Part shown: piece after piece, positions 16,936 to 25,248 of the stretch
How positions within the stretch are numbered: the stretch's first letter is position 1
Layout: each line of letters begins with the position of its first letter
NCBI RefSeq assembly: GCF_007994075.1
Contig: NZ_VIWU01000001.1
Span: forward strand, 1,426,001 to 1,490,000
Source of the DNA: Pseudonocardia hierapolitana
GTDB lineage: Bacteria > Actinomycetota > Actinomycetes > Mycobacteriales > Pseudonocardiaceae
Length of the DNA stretch: 64,000 bases
Direction: 5' to 3'
Notes under the pieces: model-generated
Told to the model about the DNA's origin: nothing
The model's input: the letters and a program-made list of their open reading frames with translations, nothing else
The model's database searches: none
Translations under genes and position numbers: made by a program

Positions 16936-17867
16936 GCTTCACTCCTGCGGCTGAGCCGGGCCTGGACGAGGGCGATCAGGATGATCAGCACGAAGAACAC
17001 GTAGGAGATGGCCGACGCGTACCCCAGGCGGTAGTCGGTGAACCCGGTGTCGTAGATGTACTGCAGGATCGGCGTCGCCGACCCGCCCGGCCCCCCGTTG
17101 GCCCTGAACAGGATGTAAGCCTGGTCGAACAGCTTGAGCGAGGCCAGCACCTGCAGCACGACCACCAGCCCGGTGGTGCGGTTCAGCAGCGGGAGCGTGA
17201 TCCCGAACAGCCGGCGCCATCCGCCCGCGCCGTCGATCTCCGCGGCCTCGTACAGCTGCGCCGGGATGGCCTGCAGCGCGGCGAGGTAGAGCAGGAAGTT
17301 GAAGCCGATCGTCCACCAGACCGTGAGCAGGACGACCGACCACAGGCCCACGGCCGGATCGGTGAGCCACCCCACCTCGGGCAGTCCGATCCCCGTCAGC
17401 GCCGCGTTGAGCAGGCCGTAGTCGCCGGAGAACAGCCACTGCCAGATCAGCACGACCGTGGCCACCGGCAGCAGGAACGGCGCGAAGTACACGAAGCGCC
17501 AGAGCCACTGGCCCCGCACCCCGGTCTGCACGAGCAGCGCCATCACCAGTGCGATCACGACCAGCGGGATCGTGCTGCCGATCGTGAACAGGACCGTGAT
17601 GCCCAGCGTGCGCCAGACCTCGGCGTCGGCGAACAGGCGGACGTAGTTGTCGAGCCCGACGAACCGCGACTCGGCCCGCACCAGGCTGGTGTCGAAGAAG
17701 CTCATGCCGAGGCCGTAGAGCAGCGGCCACAGCACGAACGCGGCGTAGACCGCCATGAACGGCAGGACGAACCAGATCCCGCCGCGCCCGCCCACGAGGC
17801 TCGGCCCTCGCCGCGGGGCGGTGGGCTGCTCGACGCGACCCGGCGCCGCGACCGTCCCGGCGCTCAT
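16932..17867 (-). CDS. Carbohydrate ABC transporter permease (MalF/AraP-type)
   Basis: The 311-aa protein has six membrane segments, beginning after a short cytoplasmic N-terminus, and the EAA loop QLYEAAEIDGAGGWRRLFGI. It pairs with the downstream permease to form the channel for an arabinose-containing oligosaccharide. A 73-bp repeat-like spacer separates it from the binding-protein gene upstream. Confidence 0.93.
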   Translation of the reverse strand: MSAGTVAAPGRVEQPTAPRRGPSLVGGRGGIWFVLPFMAVYAAFVLWPLLYGLGMSFFDTSLVRAESRFVGLDNYVRLFADAEVWRTLGITVLFTIGSTIPLVVIALVMALLVQTGVRGQWLWRFVYFAPFLLPVATVVLIWQWLFSGDYGLLNAALTGIGLPEVGWLTDPAVGLWSVVLLTVWWTIGFNFLLYLAALQAIPAQLYEAAEIDGAGGWRRLFGITLPLLNRTTGLVVVLQVLASLKLFDQAYILFRANGGPGGSATPILQYIYDTGFTDYRLGYASAISYVFFVLIILIALVQARLSRRSEA

Positions 17868-17940
17868 CCGACGACCTCGCTGCGCTCGGTCGACGGCTTC
17901 GCCGGCTCGCTGTATCGATGGTTCACTCGCTGACGCTCGC
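17868..17940 (-). repeat. 73-bp intra-operon spacer built from GAGCG/CAGCGAG repeats
   Basis: Read on the minus strand, the spacer contains GAGCGAGCGTCAGCGAG and GAGCGCAGCGAGG about 50 bp apart, separated by CCGGCGAAGCCGTCGACC. It looks like a mobile REP-like unit inserted between binding protein and permease, where genes otherwise overlap. It may lower downstream expression. Dispersal is not testable in this window. Confidence 0.45.
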
Positions 17941-19245
17941 TCACAGTGGGCTCCCCAGGGTGAGCTGGTCGTCGAGCCAGCCGATCAGGTCGTCGGCCCC
18001 CTGCTCGGGCGTGAGCGACCGCCCCGTGACGCCCTGCAGGCTCTGCCCGGCCCGCGCCATCAACGTCGATCCGGATCCGGAGAAGTAGGCCTCCGGGTCG
18101 AACTCCACCACCTGCGCCGCCTCCCGATAGTTCGACACCGGTTTCTCGGCCAGGTACTCGGGGCTGTCGGCCACCGCGGACAGCGCCGGGATGTGGCCGC
18201 CGCCCGCCGCCCAGGCGAGGCTGTTGCGCAGCATCGACACCGCCATGTCGTACGCGGCGCTGCGCGCCGCCGGATCGACCTGGGCCTGCGTCGGCAGCAC
18301 GAAGCTGTGGCTGTCGGCCCGCACGTACGGGGTGTCGCCGAAGAGCGCGGGGAACTGCGTCATCGAGAACGGGATCCCGGCCGTGCGCGCCGAGGTCACC
18401 TCCCACGGGCCCACGAACAGGAACCCGGCCTGCTGGCTGGCGAACGCGGCGGGCGAGGACTGGCCGTCGAGGCTCGGTGAGCAGATGGTGCCGTCGCACA
18501 GGTCGCGCAGGAACGTCATCGCACCGACCATCGCGTCCCGGTCCACCTCGGCCGGGCCACCGTCCGGCAGCCGCATCTGCCCGCCGAGCTGGCGGTACGC
18601 CGACCAGAACGGCATCCAGATGTGCGCTTCGTGGAGCGAGCCGAGCGCGATGCCGATGGCACCGGTGACCTCGGCTGCCCGCCGCCCCGCGTCGAGCATC
18701 TGCTCCGCACCGTGGATCGGCGCCAGCGTGCCGTCCGGGGCGAGCAGCCCGGCCTTCTCGCAGATGTCGGTGTTGTAGTAGAGGACGAGCGGGTGGGTGT
18801 CGAGCGGCAGCGCCATCAGCCGGCCGTCGACCAGCACCCGGTCCAGGACGGGCTGCGGGAACTCGTCCAGCGAGACGCCGCGCGCGGCGAGCTCGTCGAG
18901 GTCCCACTCGTCGAGCAGGTCACGGCCGAACGTCGACAGCCGGGACCCGTGCATCGTGGCGAGGTCCGGCGCCCGGCCACCGGCACACGCCATCGCGAGC
19001 TTCGTGTAGTACGGCGGGCCCCACATCAGCGTCGTGTCCGTGACCCGCACGTTCGGCGCTTCCGTCCGGAAGCGGTTGACGAGTTCCACCATGAGCTTGC
19101 CGTCGCTGCCTCCGAAGAAGTTCCAGTACGCCAGGTCGACGGCGTCCCCCGACCCCCGCGCACACGAGGACAGGAGGGCGGCGCCGCCTGCGGCGGCCGT
19201 TGCGCGCAGCAGGGTGCGGCGCGAGAGGCGGTGCGAGGTCGTCAT
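17941..19245 (-). CDS. Sugar ABC transporter substrate-binding protein (family 1, Tat/lipoprotein)
   Basis: The 434-aa exported receptor is first in the arabinoside operon. Its N-terminus combines twin arginines (SRRTLLRAT) with lipobox ALLSSC, so it is probably exported folded by Tat and lipid-anchored. VDLAYWNFFGGSDGKLMVELV opens a typical family-1 carbohydrate-binding fold. GGGGGAG lies 6 nt before the ATG. Control is likely by the divergent LacI gene. Confidence 0.93.
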   Translation of the reverse strand: MTTSHRLSRRTLLRATAAAGGAALLSSCARGSGDAVDLAYWNFFGGSDGKLMVELVNRFRTEAPNVRVTDTTLMWGPPYYTKLAMACAGGRAPDLATMHGSRLSTFGRDLLDEWDLDELAARGVSLDEFPQPVLDRVLVDGRLMALPLDTHPLVLYYNTDICEKAGLLAPDGTLAPIHGAEQMLDAGRRAAEVTGAIGIALGSLHEAHIWMPFWSAYRQLGGQMRLPDGGPAEVDRDAMVGAMTFLRDLCDGTICSPSLDGQSSPAAFASQQAGFLFVGPWEVTSARTAGIPFSMTQFPALFGDTPYVRADSHSFVLPTQAQVDPAARSAAYDMAVSMLRNSLAWAAGGGHIPALSAVADSPEYLAEKPVSNYREAAQVVEFDPEAYFSGSGSTLMARAGQSLQGVTGRSLTPEQGADDLIGWLDDQLTLGSPL

Positions 19246-19258
19246 CGACCACTCCCCC

Positions 19259-19274
19259 TTTACATCGTGGTAAA
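19259..19274. promoter_or_regulatory. Putative LacI operator TTTAC-N6-GTAAA
   Basis: A 16-bp dyad, TTTAC(ATCGTG)GTAAA, lies between the binding-protein start (19245) and the divergent LacI start (19330). A second inverted pair, CCCTTG (19277-19282) and CAAGGG (19301-19306), encloses GGCGTTTGCC. Either could be the operator. Confidence 0.5.
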
Positions 19275-19329
19275 ACCCTTGCCGGAAGGCGTTTGCCTGT
19301 CAAGGGGGACGATTGGGGAGACTGCAGGA

Positions 19330-20343
19330 GTGGGTGCGCAGCGACGACCGGTGACCATGCGGGACGTGGCGATCGCCGCGGGAGTGTCGCCGAAGACCGT
19401 GTCCAACGTCGTGAACGACTACGTGCACGTCCGGCCCGAGACCCGCGCCCTGGTCCAGCGGTACGTCGAGGAGCTGGGCTACCGCCCGCAGGCGGTCGGC
19501 CGGCAGCTGCGCCGGGGACGCACCGGTGCGATCGCGCTCGCCGTCCCCCACATCGACGTGCCCTACTTCGCCGACCTGGCGGCCCTGCTCGTGAGCGCGG
19601 CTCGCGAGCGGGGGCTGACGGTCGTCGTCGAGCAGACCGACGGCGACATCGAACGCGAGCGCGAGGTGGCAGCCGGCTTCCCCGTCCGGTTCGCCGACGG
19701 GCTGATCTTCAGCCCACTCTCGATGCCCCCCTCGGAGCTGGAGGCGCCGCGTCACGACACACCGATGGTGCTGATCGGGGAACACGGCGGTGGGGCAGCG
19801 GTCGACCACGTGACCATCGCCAGCGTCGACATCGGCGCCGTGGCCACAACCCACCTCGCGGCATCGGGCAGGCGGCGCATCGCGATGATCGGCTACAAGA
19901 AGGCCCGGCCGTTGCCCGTGATGCAGCAGCGGATGCTCGGCTACACCCAGGCACTGCGCGCGGCCGGACTACCGGTAGACCGCGCACTGATCCGGGATGT
20001 GCCCGAGTGGAACCGCCAACCCGGCGCGGATGCCGTCGACGCGCTGCTCGCCGAGCACCCGGACATCGACGCCGTCTTCGCCGCCAACGACGTACTCGCC
20101 ATCGGCGCACTCAGCGCGCTGCACCGCCACGGCCGCCGGGTGCCCGACGACGTGGCTGTCGTCGGGATCGACGACGTGCCCGAGTCCCGCTTCACCACCC
20201 CCGCGCTCACCACGGTGGCGATCGACAGGGCGTTCGTGGTCGAGTCGGCGCTGGAGATGGTCACCTCACGACTGGCCGACCCGACCCTCCCGCCCCGCCA
20301 CCTCACGGCCCCGCACCGGCTGGTGGTGCGGGAGAGCGCGTGA
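19330..20343 (+). CDS. LacI/GalR-family regulator of the arabinoside operon
   Basis: The 337-aa protein has the LacI HTH TMRDVAIAAGVSPKTVSNVVN at residues 9-29 and an effector domain with AANDVLAIGALSALHRHGRRVPDD and AVVGIDDV. The GTG at 19330 has GGGGAG about 10 nt upstream; GTG 19351 or ATG 19357 would remove 7-9 non-essential residues. The likely inducer is arabinose or an arabino-oligosaccharide, inferred from the GH51 neighbour. Confidence 0.94.
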   Translation: MGAQRRPVTMRDVAIAAGVSPKTVSNVVNDYVHVRPETRALVQRYVEELGYRPQAVGRQLRRGRTGAIALAVPHIDVPYFADLAALLVSAARERGLTVVVEQTDGDIEREREVAAGFPVRFADGLIFSPLSMPPSELEAPRHDTPMVLIGEHGGGAAVDHVTIASVDIGAVATTHLAASGRRRIAMIGYKKARPLPVMQQRMLGYTQALRAAGLPVDRALIRDVPEWNRQPGADAVDALLAEHPDIDAVFAANDVLAIGALSALHRHGRRVPDDVAVVGIDDVPESRFTTPALTTVAIDRAFVVESALEMVTSRLADPTLPPRHLTAPHRLVVRESA

Positions 20344-20688
20344 TCAGGCGAGGCCGAGCCCGAACGCCGCGGCGGCCAGTGCGAGGAAGGTGACCGGCGC
20401 ACCCACCGCGTAGTTGCGCGCCCGCACATGGACGAGAACGGCGCCGACGAAGAACAGCACGAGGCCGGCCGCGGCAGCCGTGCCGACCAGCGGCACACCC
20501 AACAGCCCGAGCACCAGGCCGGCCGCTCCCGCTGCCTTGACCAGGCCCAGCGGGACGAGCCACGACTCGGGAACACCGACGCTCGCCGAGTTGGCGAGCA
20601 CGAACTTCGCACGCACGAGGTCCGCGACCGCGGCCCAGACGTTGGCCACCACGGCGAGCAGCGTGACGACGACGTGTGCGGCGTGCAT
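20344..20688 (-). CDS. DoxX-like four-helix membrane protein
   Basis: The 114-aa product has four hydrophobic helices and the GLVKAAGAAGLVLGLLGVP segment of the DoxX/DUF4260-like group. The ATG overlaps the upstream stop by one base (TGATG), so it is coupled to the ABM-like gene. The exact role is unknown; relatives are linked to redox or thiosulphate functions. Confidence 0.8.
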   Translation of the reverse strand: MHAAHVVVTLLAVVANVWAAVADLVRAKFVLANSASVGVPESWLVPLGLVKAAGAAGLVLGLLGVPLVGTAAAAGLVLFFVGAVLVHVRARNYAVGAPVTFLALAAAAFGLGLA

Positions 20689-20981
20689 CAGGCGTAGGCC
20701 CCGACGACGGTCACCGGCTGCGGCCTCGGCGGTTCGGCGACCCACCGCGCGAGCTCCTTCTGGTACGCCCGGCATTCCGGGATGCCCAGCAGGGGGTTGT
20801 CCACCCCGTCCTCGAGCTCGAGGACGTTGAGGAATGTGACGCCGTCGGCGAGCTTCCACGAGCTGAAGCGCGTGCCGGGCGGCCGCTCGCGGTGGATGGC
20901 CGCGACCATCGTCTCGATCGCGGCCTCGACCGCGGGAACGTCGGTCGCGCTCGTGGTGAAGCGGACGATCTGCACGGACAT
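20688..20981 (-). CDS. Antibiotic-biosynthesis-monooxygenase-like (ABM, dimeric alpha/beta barrel) protein
   Basis: The 97-aa protein starts MSVQIVRFTTSATDVPAVEA and carries FSSWKLADGVTFLNVLELED, the strand pattern of the ferredoxin-like dimeric barrel. The internal ATG is chosen for its GGGAGGG SD; the longer frame upstream has no SD. It may be a cofactor-free oxygenase or just a ligand-binding barrel. Confidence 0.7.
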   Translation of the reverse strand: MSVQIVRFTTSATDVPAVEAAIETMVAAIHRERPPGTRFSSWKLADGVTFLNVLELEDGVDNPLLGIPECRAYQKELARWVAEPPRPQPVTVVGAYA

Positions 20982-21218
20982 GGGGCCCTCCCCTGCTCGG
21001 TCGGTCACCGGTATGACGGGCCGCGGGCGTCGAAGGTGACCGCCGGGTCGATTCGAACAGCCGCAAACGCGGAAAAGATACGCACACATCCGAGTGATCA
21101 ACTATCACCGTGGGTGACAGGAGATTTGCCTGCCGCATTCGAGGCGGATCCGCATGTCCCTCGAAAGAGGGCGTATCCAAACGCAGCGCACTCGATTCAC
21201 CAGATGGTGGTACGTCGT

Positions 21219-21247
21219 TTGTTTCGACCGACCGTGGCCAGTAGGTT
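21219..21247 (+). promoter_or_regulatory. Predicted housekeeping promoter for the chaplin-like gene
   Basis: TTGTTT (21219-21224), a 17-bp spacer and TAGGTT (21242-21247) match the vegetative actinobacterial pattern. The resulting leader would be about 85 nt. The surrounding 20982-21339 gap is AT-richer than its neighbours and also holds a small CCCTC-GAAA-GAGGG stem (21158-21171); no gene is seen in it. Confidence 0.5.
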
Positions 21248-21339
21248 TTTCCACAGTCAGCGAGGGCTCCCCGGTCATCGACGCTGACTCTGAATTGGAG
21301 CAGCTCCGGCTGAATCCGAATACTCACCAGGAGACAACT

Positions 21340-21726
21340 GTGCTGAAGAAGGCTGGAATCATCGTGGCCACCGCCGCGGCCGGTCTGCTCGCGGTCAGCC
21401 CGCTCGCCTTCGCCGGCGACGACCACGGCAAGACCAAGATCGAGGACGTCAACAGCATCGACGGCTCGAACAAGGGCCTGATCAACGTTGCCGGCAACAA
21501 CGTCGCCGTGCCGGTGAACGTGTGCGACAACCAGGTTCCGGTGAACGTCCTGGGTGTCCAGGTTCCGCTCAACGGCACCCACGTTCTGCTCGACCTGACC
21601 GGTGCGCTGGGCCTCGGCGCGCTGGGCGAGGCCGACACGGACGCCGAGTCCGACGGCGACAACACGATCGACGACTCCTGCACGGCGGAGGCCGAGTCCG
21701 GCGACAGCGCCGAGATCGACGACTGA
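21340..21726 (+). CDS. Chaplin-like secreted protein with an acidic tail
   Basis: The 128-aa protein has a signal peptide ending SPLAFAGDD. The mature part contains one chaplin-like unit: GLINVAGNNVAVPVNVCDNQ followed by PVNVLGVQVPLNG, the hydrophobic repeat that assembles into amyloid rodlets on aerial hyphae and spores. It has a second Cys near the C-terminus and an Asp/Glu/Ser tail of about 30 residues that typical short chaplins lack. GTG 21340 has AGGAG 7 nt upstream. No sortase LPXTG is seen. Confidence 0.85.
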   Translation: MLKKAGIIVATAAAGLLAVSPLAFAGDDHGKTKIEDVNSIDGSNKGLINVAGNNVAVPVNVCDNQVPVNVLGVQVPLNGTHVLLDLTGALGLGALGEADTDAESDGDNTIDDSCTAEAESGDSAEIDD

Positions 21727-21747
21727 TCTCCAGGATCGTCACCGACG

Positions 21748-21777
21748 ACGGCGCCGGGCCTTCGGGTCCGGCGCCGT
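21748..21777 (+). terminator. Strong rho-independent-like hairpin after the chaplin-like gene
   Basis: ACGGCGCCGG and CCGGCGCCGT form a perfect 10-bp stem with a 10-nt loop, 21 bp past the stop. TTGTCGTGTGT follows, only weakly T-rich. Confidence 0.8.
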
Positions 21778-22109
21778 TGTCGTGTGTCCGTGCTGCGGGT
21801 CGGTCGGACCCGGCCCCGGGGGCGGCACCGGCGGCACCGGGTCCGGGCCGGGAGCCGGGATCGGCGGCGCGGGCTCCGGAGCCGGGGGCGGCACCGGTGG
21901 CGGCTCGGTGCAGACCGGTGCGGACGTCCTGACGATGCTCGCCGTGTCCATGCAGGTGCATACCCGCGCCGGCCGGACATCGTGCATCACGCCGTGCGTC
22001 TCGCCCGGGAGACCCGTGCGAAGTGCCCGGCCCGACCGTGACGGATCGCGATACCGGCCTGCGCCGCACCGGCCGAGCATGGACTCGGCGGCGACGGACG
22101 GAGGCCATC
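21778..22109. other. Gene-poor gap with low-complexity G/C repeats
   Basis: The first ~130 bp are irregular GGCGGCACC / CCGGGGGC-type repeats. On the minus strand they would encode a Pro-rich string (PAPGPDPVPPVPPPGPG). That minus frame (21739-21987) runs through the terminator and has no signal peptide, so I do not call it a gene. The rest holds the GGAGG of the next gene and nothing else I can support. Confidence 0.6.
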
Positions 22110-22892
22110 ATGACCAGCACCGCGGTGCTCCCGAGGAGCACTTCCCGCTGGGTGCCGTGGGACGGCACGCCTCGGCGCGCCGACCTGCTCTGCTGGTACG
22201 CGCTCGCCGGGATGGCCGTCTTCTACACGGCGATGTGGCCCGTGCGACCGCTCCTCATCGGTTCGAACCCCGTGCTGCTGGAGCTCCTCACCGGCTCGAA
22301 GGAGTCGATCATCGCGGCGGGCGCGTTCGCCGGCGTGGGTGCGGTGCCGCTCCCGGTCGTGGTGGCCGCGGCGATGGTCGGGATGATGAAGTTCGACGCG
22401 ATCGTCTGGTGGGCCGGCACGCTCTGGGGCAGGGGCATCGTCGGCAAGTTCGCCCGCAGGAGCAGGGTCGCGACGTGGTTCGCCGGCAAGGTGGACTCGG
22501 TCGGCCCCTGGGTGATGTGGCCCGCCGTCGCGATGGCGCCGTGGACCCCCGTCCCGTCGTCGCTGATCTACGCGGCGGCCGGGTGGACCGGGATGCGGCT
22601 GCGCACGTTCCTCGTCCTCGACGGCGTCGGCACCCTGGTGCGCGCGAGCATCTACGCGGGCCTGGGGTTCGCGATCGGGCAGCCCGCCGTCGACCTCGCC
22701 GAGACCATCTCCGCCAACGGCCTCTGGGTGTCGCTCGGCATCGTGGTCGTCATGGTCGTGGGGCAGTTCGCCCGGCGGCTGGTCGCCGCCCGCCGTGCTG
22801 GGCATGCCCTCGCTGTCGCTCGGCGTCCTCGTACCACTGCCGGTTCCCGTGATCATGGTGTGCGGCGCGTTCGGTGGTGGCCGCGCGCATGA
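22110..22892 (+). CDS. VTT/DedA-like integral membrane protein
   Basis: The 260-aa product has 5-6 hydrophobic segments. Residues 60-200 match the VTT (SNARE-associated/DedA) layout: GAGAFAGVGAVPLPVVVAAA, a basic loop (GKFARRSR), and PWTPVPSSLIYAAAGWTGM with the buried prolines. DedA-type proteins help keep lipid carriers and the proton gradient in balance. GGAGG lies 7 nt before ATG 22110. The very basic, Trp-rich C-terminus is unusual. Confidence 0.8.
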   Translation: MTSTAVLPRSTSRWVPWDGTPRRADLLCWYALAGMAVFYTAMWPVRPLLIGSNPVLLELLTGSKESIIAAGAFAGVGAVPLPVVVAAAMVGMMKFDAIVWWAGTLWGRGIVGKFARRSRVATWFAGKVDSVGPWVMWPAVAMAPWTPVPSSLIYAAAGWTGMRLRTFLVLDGVGTLVRASIYAGLGFAIGQPAVDLAETISANGLWVSLGIVVVMVVGQFARRLVAARRAGHALAVARRPRTTAGSRDHGVRRVRWWPRA

Positions 22893-23282
22893 TCCGCGGT
22901 ATCGGGTGTCCATGGTTGTTTCGACAGCAATGGGCAACCGCTGGTTCGGATCACGCCGCTCGTGCGCCGTGAGCACGGGCCTGTCGGGTCGATCTGGTCT
23001 GGTGGGGCTGCGGTGGGCGCGCCGTTCCCGGCTCGGGCCACACGGTGATCGCCCGCGGGAACGGCGCGCCCACGAGACGGCTCGTCACGAGCGACACCCG
23101 AAGCGTTCCGCTGAACGCGCCCACGGCAGCCGTGATCAACGGACCGGCACCAAGGCGGCCGGATACAGCCGTTCTCGCACCGACCTGCCGATGACGAGGC
23201 CACCGGCCATCGGGAAGCCTCCATCCACGGAGACACCGGTGTGGTTGCCTGCCCTTTCGCCCGGACCTGCGGGCGGTCCGGC
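22893..23282. other. 390-bp gap without a recognisable gene
   Basis: No frame here has a start with SD and protein-like composition. The main structure is the inverted repeat listed separately (23013-23073). The last ~100 bp lead into the stop of the convergent M20 gene. Confidence 0.6.
23013..23073. terminator. 17-bp perfect inverted repeat between convergent genes
   Basis: GTGGGCGCGCCGTTCCC (23013-23029) pairs exactly with 23057-23073 across a 27-nt loop that holds a further CGGGC/GCCCG stem. The right arm contains GGAACGGCGCG, the core shared with the hairpins at 14421 and 49001. Confidence 0.65.
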
Positions 23283-24404
23283 TCAGAGGGTGGCGAGCAC
23301 GCTCGCCAGCAGGGCGGCGCGGGCCGGCAGCGACGCCGTCTCGATCCGCTCGTCCGGGGCGTGGGCGCCGCCACCGAGCGGGCCGAAACCGTCGAGGGTG
23401 GGGATGCCGGCGGCGCCCGCGGTGTTGGTGTCCGCCCCACCCGCGGCCGGGCGTCCGGTGATCTCCTGCCCCACGGCGGCCCCCGCTTCCGCCACCCGCG
23501 CGAGCAGGTCGTCGTCCGGGTCGGACCAGGCCGGCCTGCTCGTCAGCGTCCGCACGCCTACCTCGGCACCCGCGCGGACGGGCGTGAGCCGCCCGAGCGC
23601 GGCGAGCACCCGCTCCTGGGTGGCGACGTCGGTGAACCGCAGGCCGACGTCGGCCGCCGCGCGGTCCGGCACGACGTTGGTGCGGCCTCCGCCGCCGACG
23701 GTGCCGACGTTGCACAGCACCGTCGGCTCGGCCGCCATGATCTCGCGGACCGCGTACAGCTGGTCCACCAGCTCGTCGATGGCCGACACGCCCGACTCCG
23801 GGTCGAGCGCGGCGTGGGCGGCCCGGCCCGCGACCTCGATCCGCACCCGCGTGCTGCCCAGGCGCGCGGACTTCAGCGCGCCTCCCGGGTGCGGTGACTC
23901 CAGGCCCAGCACCGCGACGGCGCCGGCCGTGTGGGCCTCGACGAGCGGACGGGCCGTGGGGCTGCCGACCTCCTCGTCGGCGACCACGACGAGGCGCACC
24001 GGCCGCGCGGGCGCCGTGCCGGACCGGCGAAGGACCTCGAACGCCAGCTCGGCGACGACCAGCCCGCCCTTCATGTCGTAGACGCCGGGACCGCGCAGCA
24101 CGCCGTCCTCCTCGGCCAGCGGCATCGAGTCGAGCGTGCCGCGCGGCCACACGGTGTCGTGGTGGCCGAGCAGCAGCACGTGCGGGGCGTCGCCGCCGCC
24201 CCACCGCGCGACGAGGTGGTCGCCCGTCTCCTGCGCGACGCGCTCGGTCTGCGCGCCCAGCTCCCGGTAGCGCTCCTCCAGGACGTCCGCCAGCGCGTTC
24301 AGCGCATGCGCGTCGCCGGTGGGCGTCTCGTGCCGTGCGTAGGCGACGAGCCGCGCCACCGCTCCCTCTGCGAGACCGGCTGCAGCGCCGGAGAAGTCGG
24401 CCAT
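23283..24404 (-). CDS. M20-family amidohydrolase/peptidase, probably N-acyl-L-amino-acid hydrolase
   Basis: The 373-aa cytoplasmic metallohydrolase has the dizinc ligands in GHHDTVW (first His), GPGVYDMKGG (bridging Asp), DEEVGS (catalytic and ligand Glu), GLESPH and, near the end, GGGAHAPDE (His). A dimerisation lid interrupts the domain. It is divergent from the GNAT/racemase operon. In Geobacillus an M20 enzyme beside GNAT and racemase hydrolyses N-succinyl-L-amino acids, which I propose here; carboxypeptidase G2-like activity is the alternative. A TATAGT -10 sits 8 bp before the ATG, so the mRNA may be leaderless. Confidence 0.88.
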   Translation of the reverse strand: MADFSGAAAGLAEGAVARLVAYARHETPTGDAHALNALADVLEERYRELGAQTERVAQETGDHLVARWGGGDAPHVLLLGHHDTVWPRGTLDSMPLAEEDGVLRGPGVYDMKGGLVVAELAFEVLRRSGTAPARPVRLVVVADEEVGSPTARPLVEAHTAGAVAVLGLESPHPGGALKSARLGSTRVRIEVAGRAAHAALDPESGVSAIDELVDQLYAVREIMAAEPTVLCNVGTVGGGGRTNVVPDRAAADVGLRFTDVATQERVLAALGRLTPVRAGAEVGVRTLTSRPAWSDPDDDLLARVAEAGAAVGQEITGRPAAGGADTNTAGAAGIPTLDGFGPLGGGAHAPDERIETASLPARAALLASVLATL

Positions 24405-24435
24405 GGATACGGACTATATCTTCGCGGCCTTCGTG

Positions 24436-24464
24436 TTGACAGCCTGCAGCTTCGACGGTAGGAC
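24436..24464 (+). promoter_or_regulatory. Promoter of the D-amino-acid salvage operon
   Basis: TTGACA (24436-24441), a 17-bp spacer and TAGGAC (24459-24464) form a near-consensus vegetative promoter 38 bp upstream of the GNAT start. The M20 promoter faces the other way and its -35 region lies over the same TTGACA, so the two directions may compete for polymerase. Confidence 0.65.
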
Positions 24465-24501
24465 CGTCACACATACATTCGGTATCACGGTAGGGAGCAG
24501 C

Positions 24502-25248
24502 ATGTCCGGGATCACGACCCGGCCCCTCGCCACCACGGCGGAGCGGCTTGCGGCCGTCCGGCTCTACCGCGTGGTGTTCGGTCTGGCCCCCGACGACCCC
24601 GCGTTCACGCCGAAGCTCCTCAGCGCCCTGCGGCACGCAGGCGGCTCGGCCGTCGGCGCGTTCGACGAGGACGACAACCTGGTGGGCTTCACCTACGGCT
24701 TCGTGGGTCTCGACGGCGGGACGCCCTACCACTACTCGCAGACGGCGGCGGTCGACCCGGTCGCGCAGGGGCGCGGGGTGGGCCGGCAGCTCAAGCGGGC
24801 GCAGGCCGAGGTGGCCCGGTGCACGGGCGTGCGCACGATGCGCTGGGCGTACGACCCGCTGCAGGCCCGCAACGCCCACTTCAACCTCGACGTGCTCGGT
24901 GCGGTCGGCCGCTGGTTCCACCGCGACCTCTACGACATGGAGGATCACAACGGCCGCACGGACCGCGTCGTCGTCGAGTGGGTCCTCGACGCGCAGACCC
25001 CGACTCCGGTCCCGCCCCTGCCGCGCGACGTCCCGGAGTGGGGCGAGTGCCGCGCGGACGGCGACGTCGGCTGGCTCGCGGTGCCGGCCAGCAGCGACGA
25101 CCTGCGGCGGATGGAGCCCGGCCGGGCACTCGAGCTGCGCGACCGCGTCGCCGACGAGCTCACGCGGCTCCTCGGTGCAGGCCAGGTGCTGCTGTCGTGC
25201 CGGCGGGTCGACGACCGCACCGCCCTGTACTGCGCGGGGGCACGGTGA
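24502..25248 (+). CDS. GNAT acyltransferase of the COG3375 type, likely D-amino-acid N-succinyltransferase
   Basis: The 248-aa protein has AVDPVAQGRGVGRQLKRAQ, the acyl-CoA pyrophosphate loop, and RWAYDPLQARNAHFNL followed by DRVVVEWVLD, the signature of the GNAT subfamily found with N-succinylamino-acid racemases. In Geobacillus kaustophilus the member succinylates D-amino acids from succinyl-CoA. GGGAG precedes the ATG. It is first in a translationally coupled operon. Substrate assignment is by context. Confidence 0.85.
   Translation: MSGITTRPLATTAERLAAVRLYRVVFGLAPDDPAFTPKLLSALRHAGGSAVGAFDEDDNLVGFTYGFVGLDGGTPYHYSQTAAVDPVAQGRGVGRQLKRAQAEVARCTGVRTMRWAYDPLQARNAHFNLDVLGAVGRWFHRDLYDMEDHNGRTDRVVVEWVLDAQTPTPVPPLPRDVPEWGECRADGDVGWLAVPASSDDLRRMEPGRALELRDRVADELTRLLGAGQVLLSCRRVDDRTALYCAGAR

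Noticed and set aside
21739..21987. Minus-strand Pro-rich ORF next to the chaplin-like gene
   Set aside because: No signal peptide, low-complexity, and it runs through the chaplin terminator.
22795..23282. Plus-strand frame reading past the VTT-like gene
   Set aside because: Ser/Arg-rich translation crossing a long inverted repeat; antisense to the M20 gene further on.
24466..24493. GTCACA followed 16 bp later by CGGTAG, as a third ECF41 promoter
   Set aside because: The -10 does not match CGTC, and a near-consensus vegetative promoter already explains this start.
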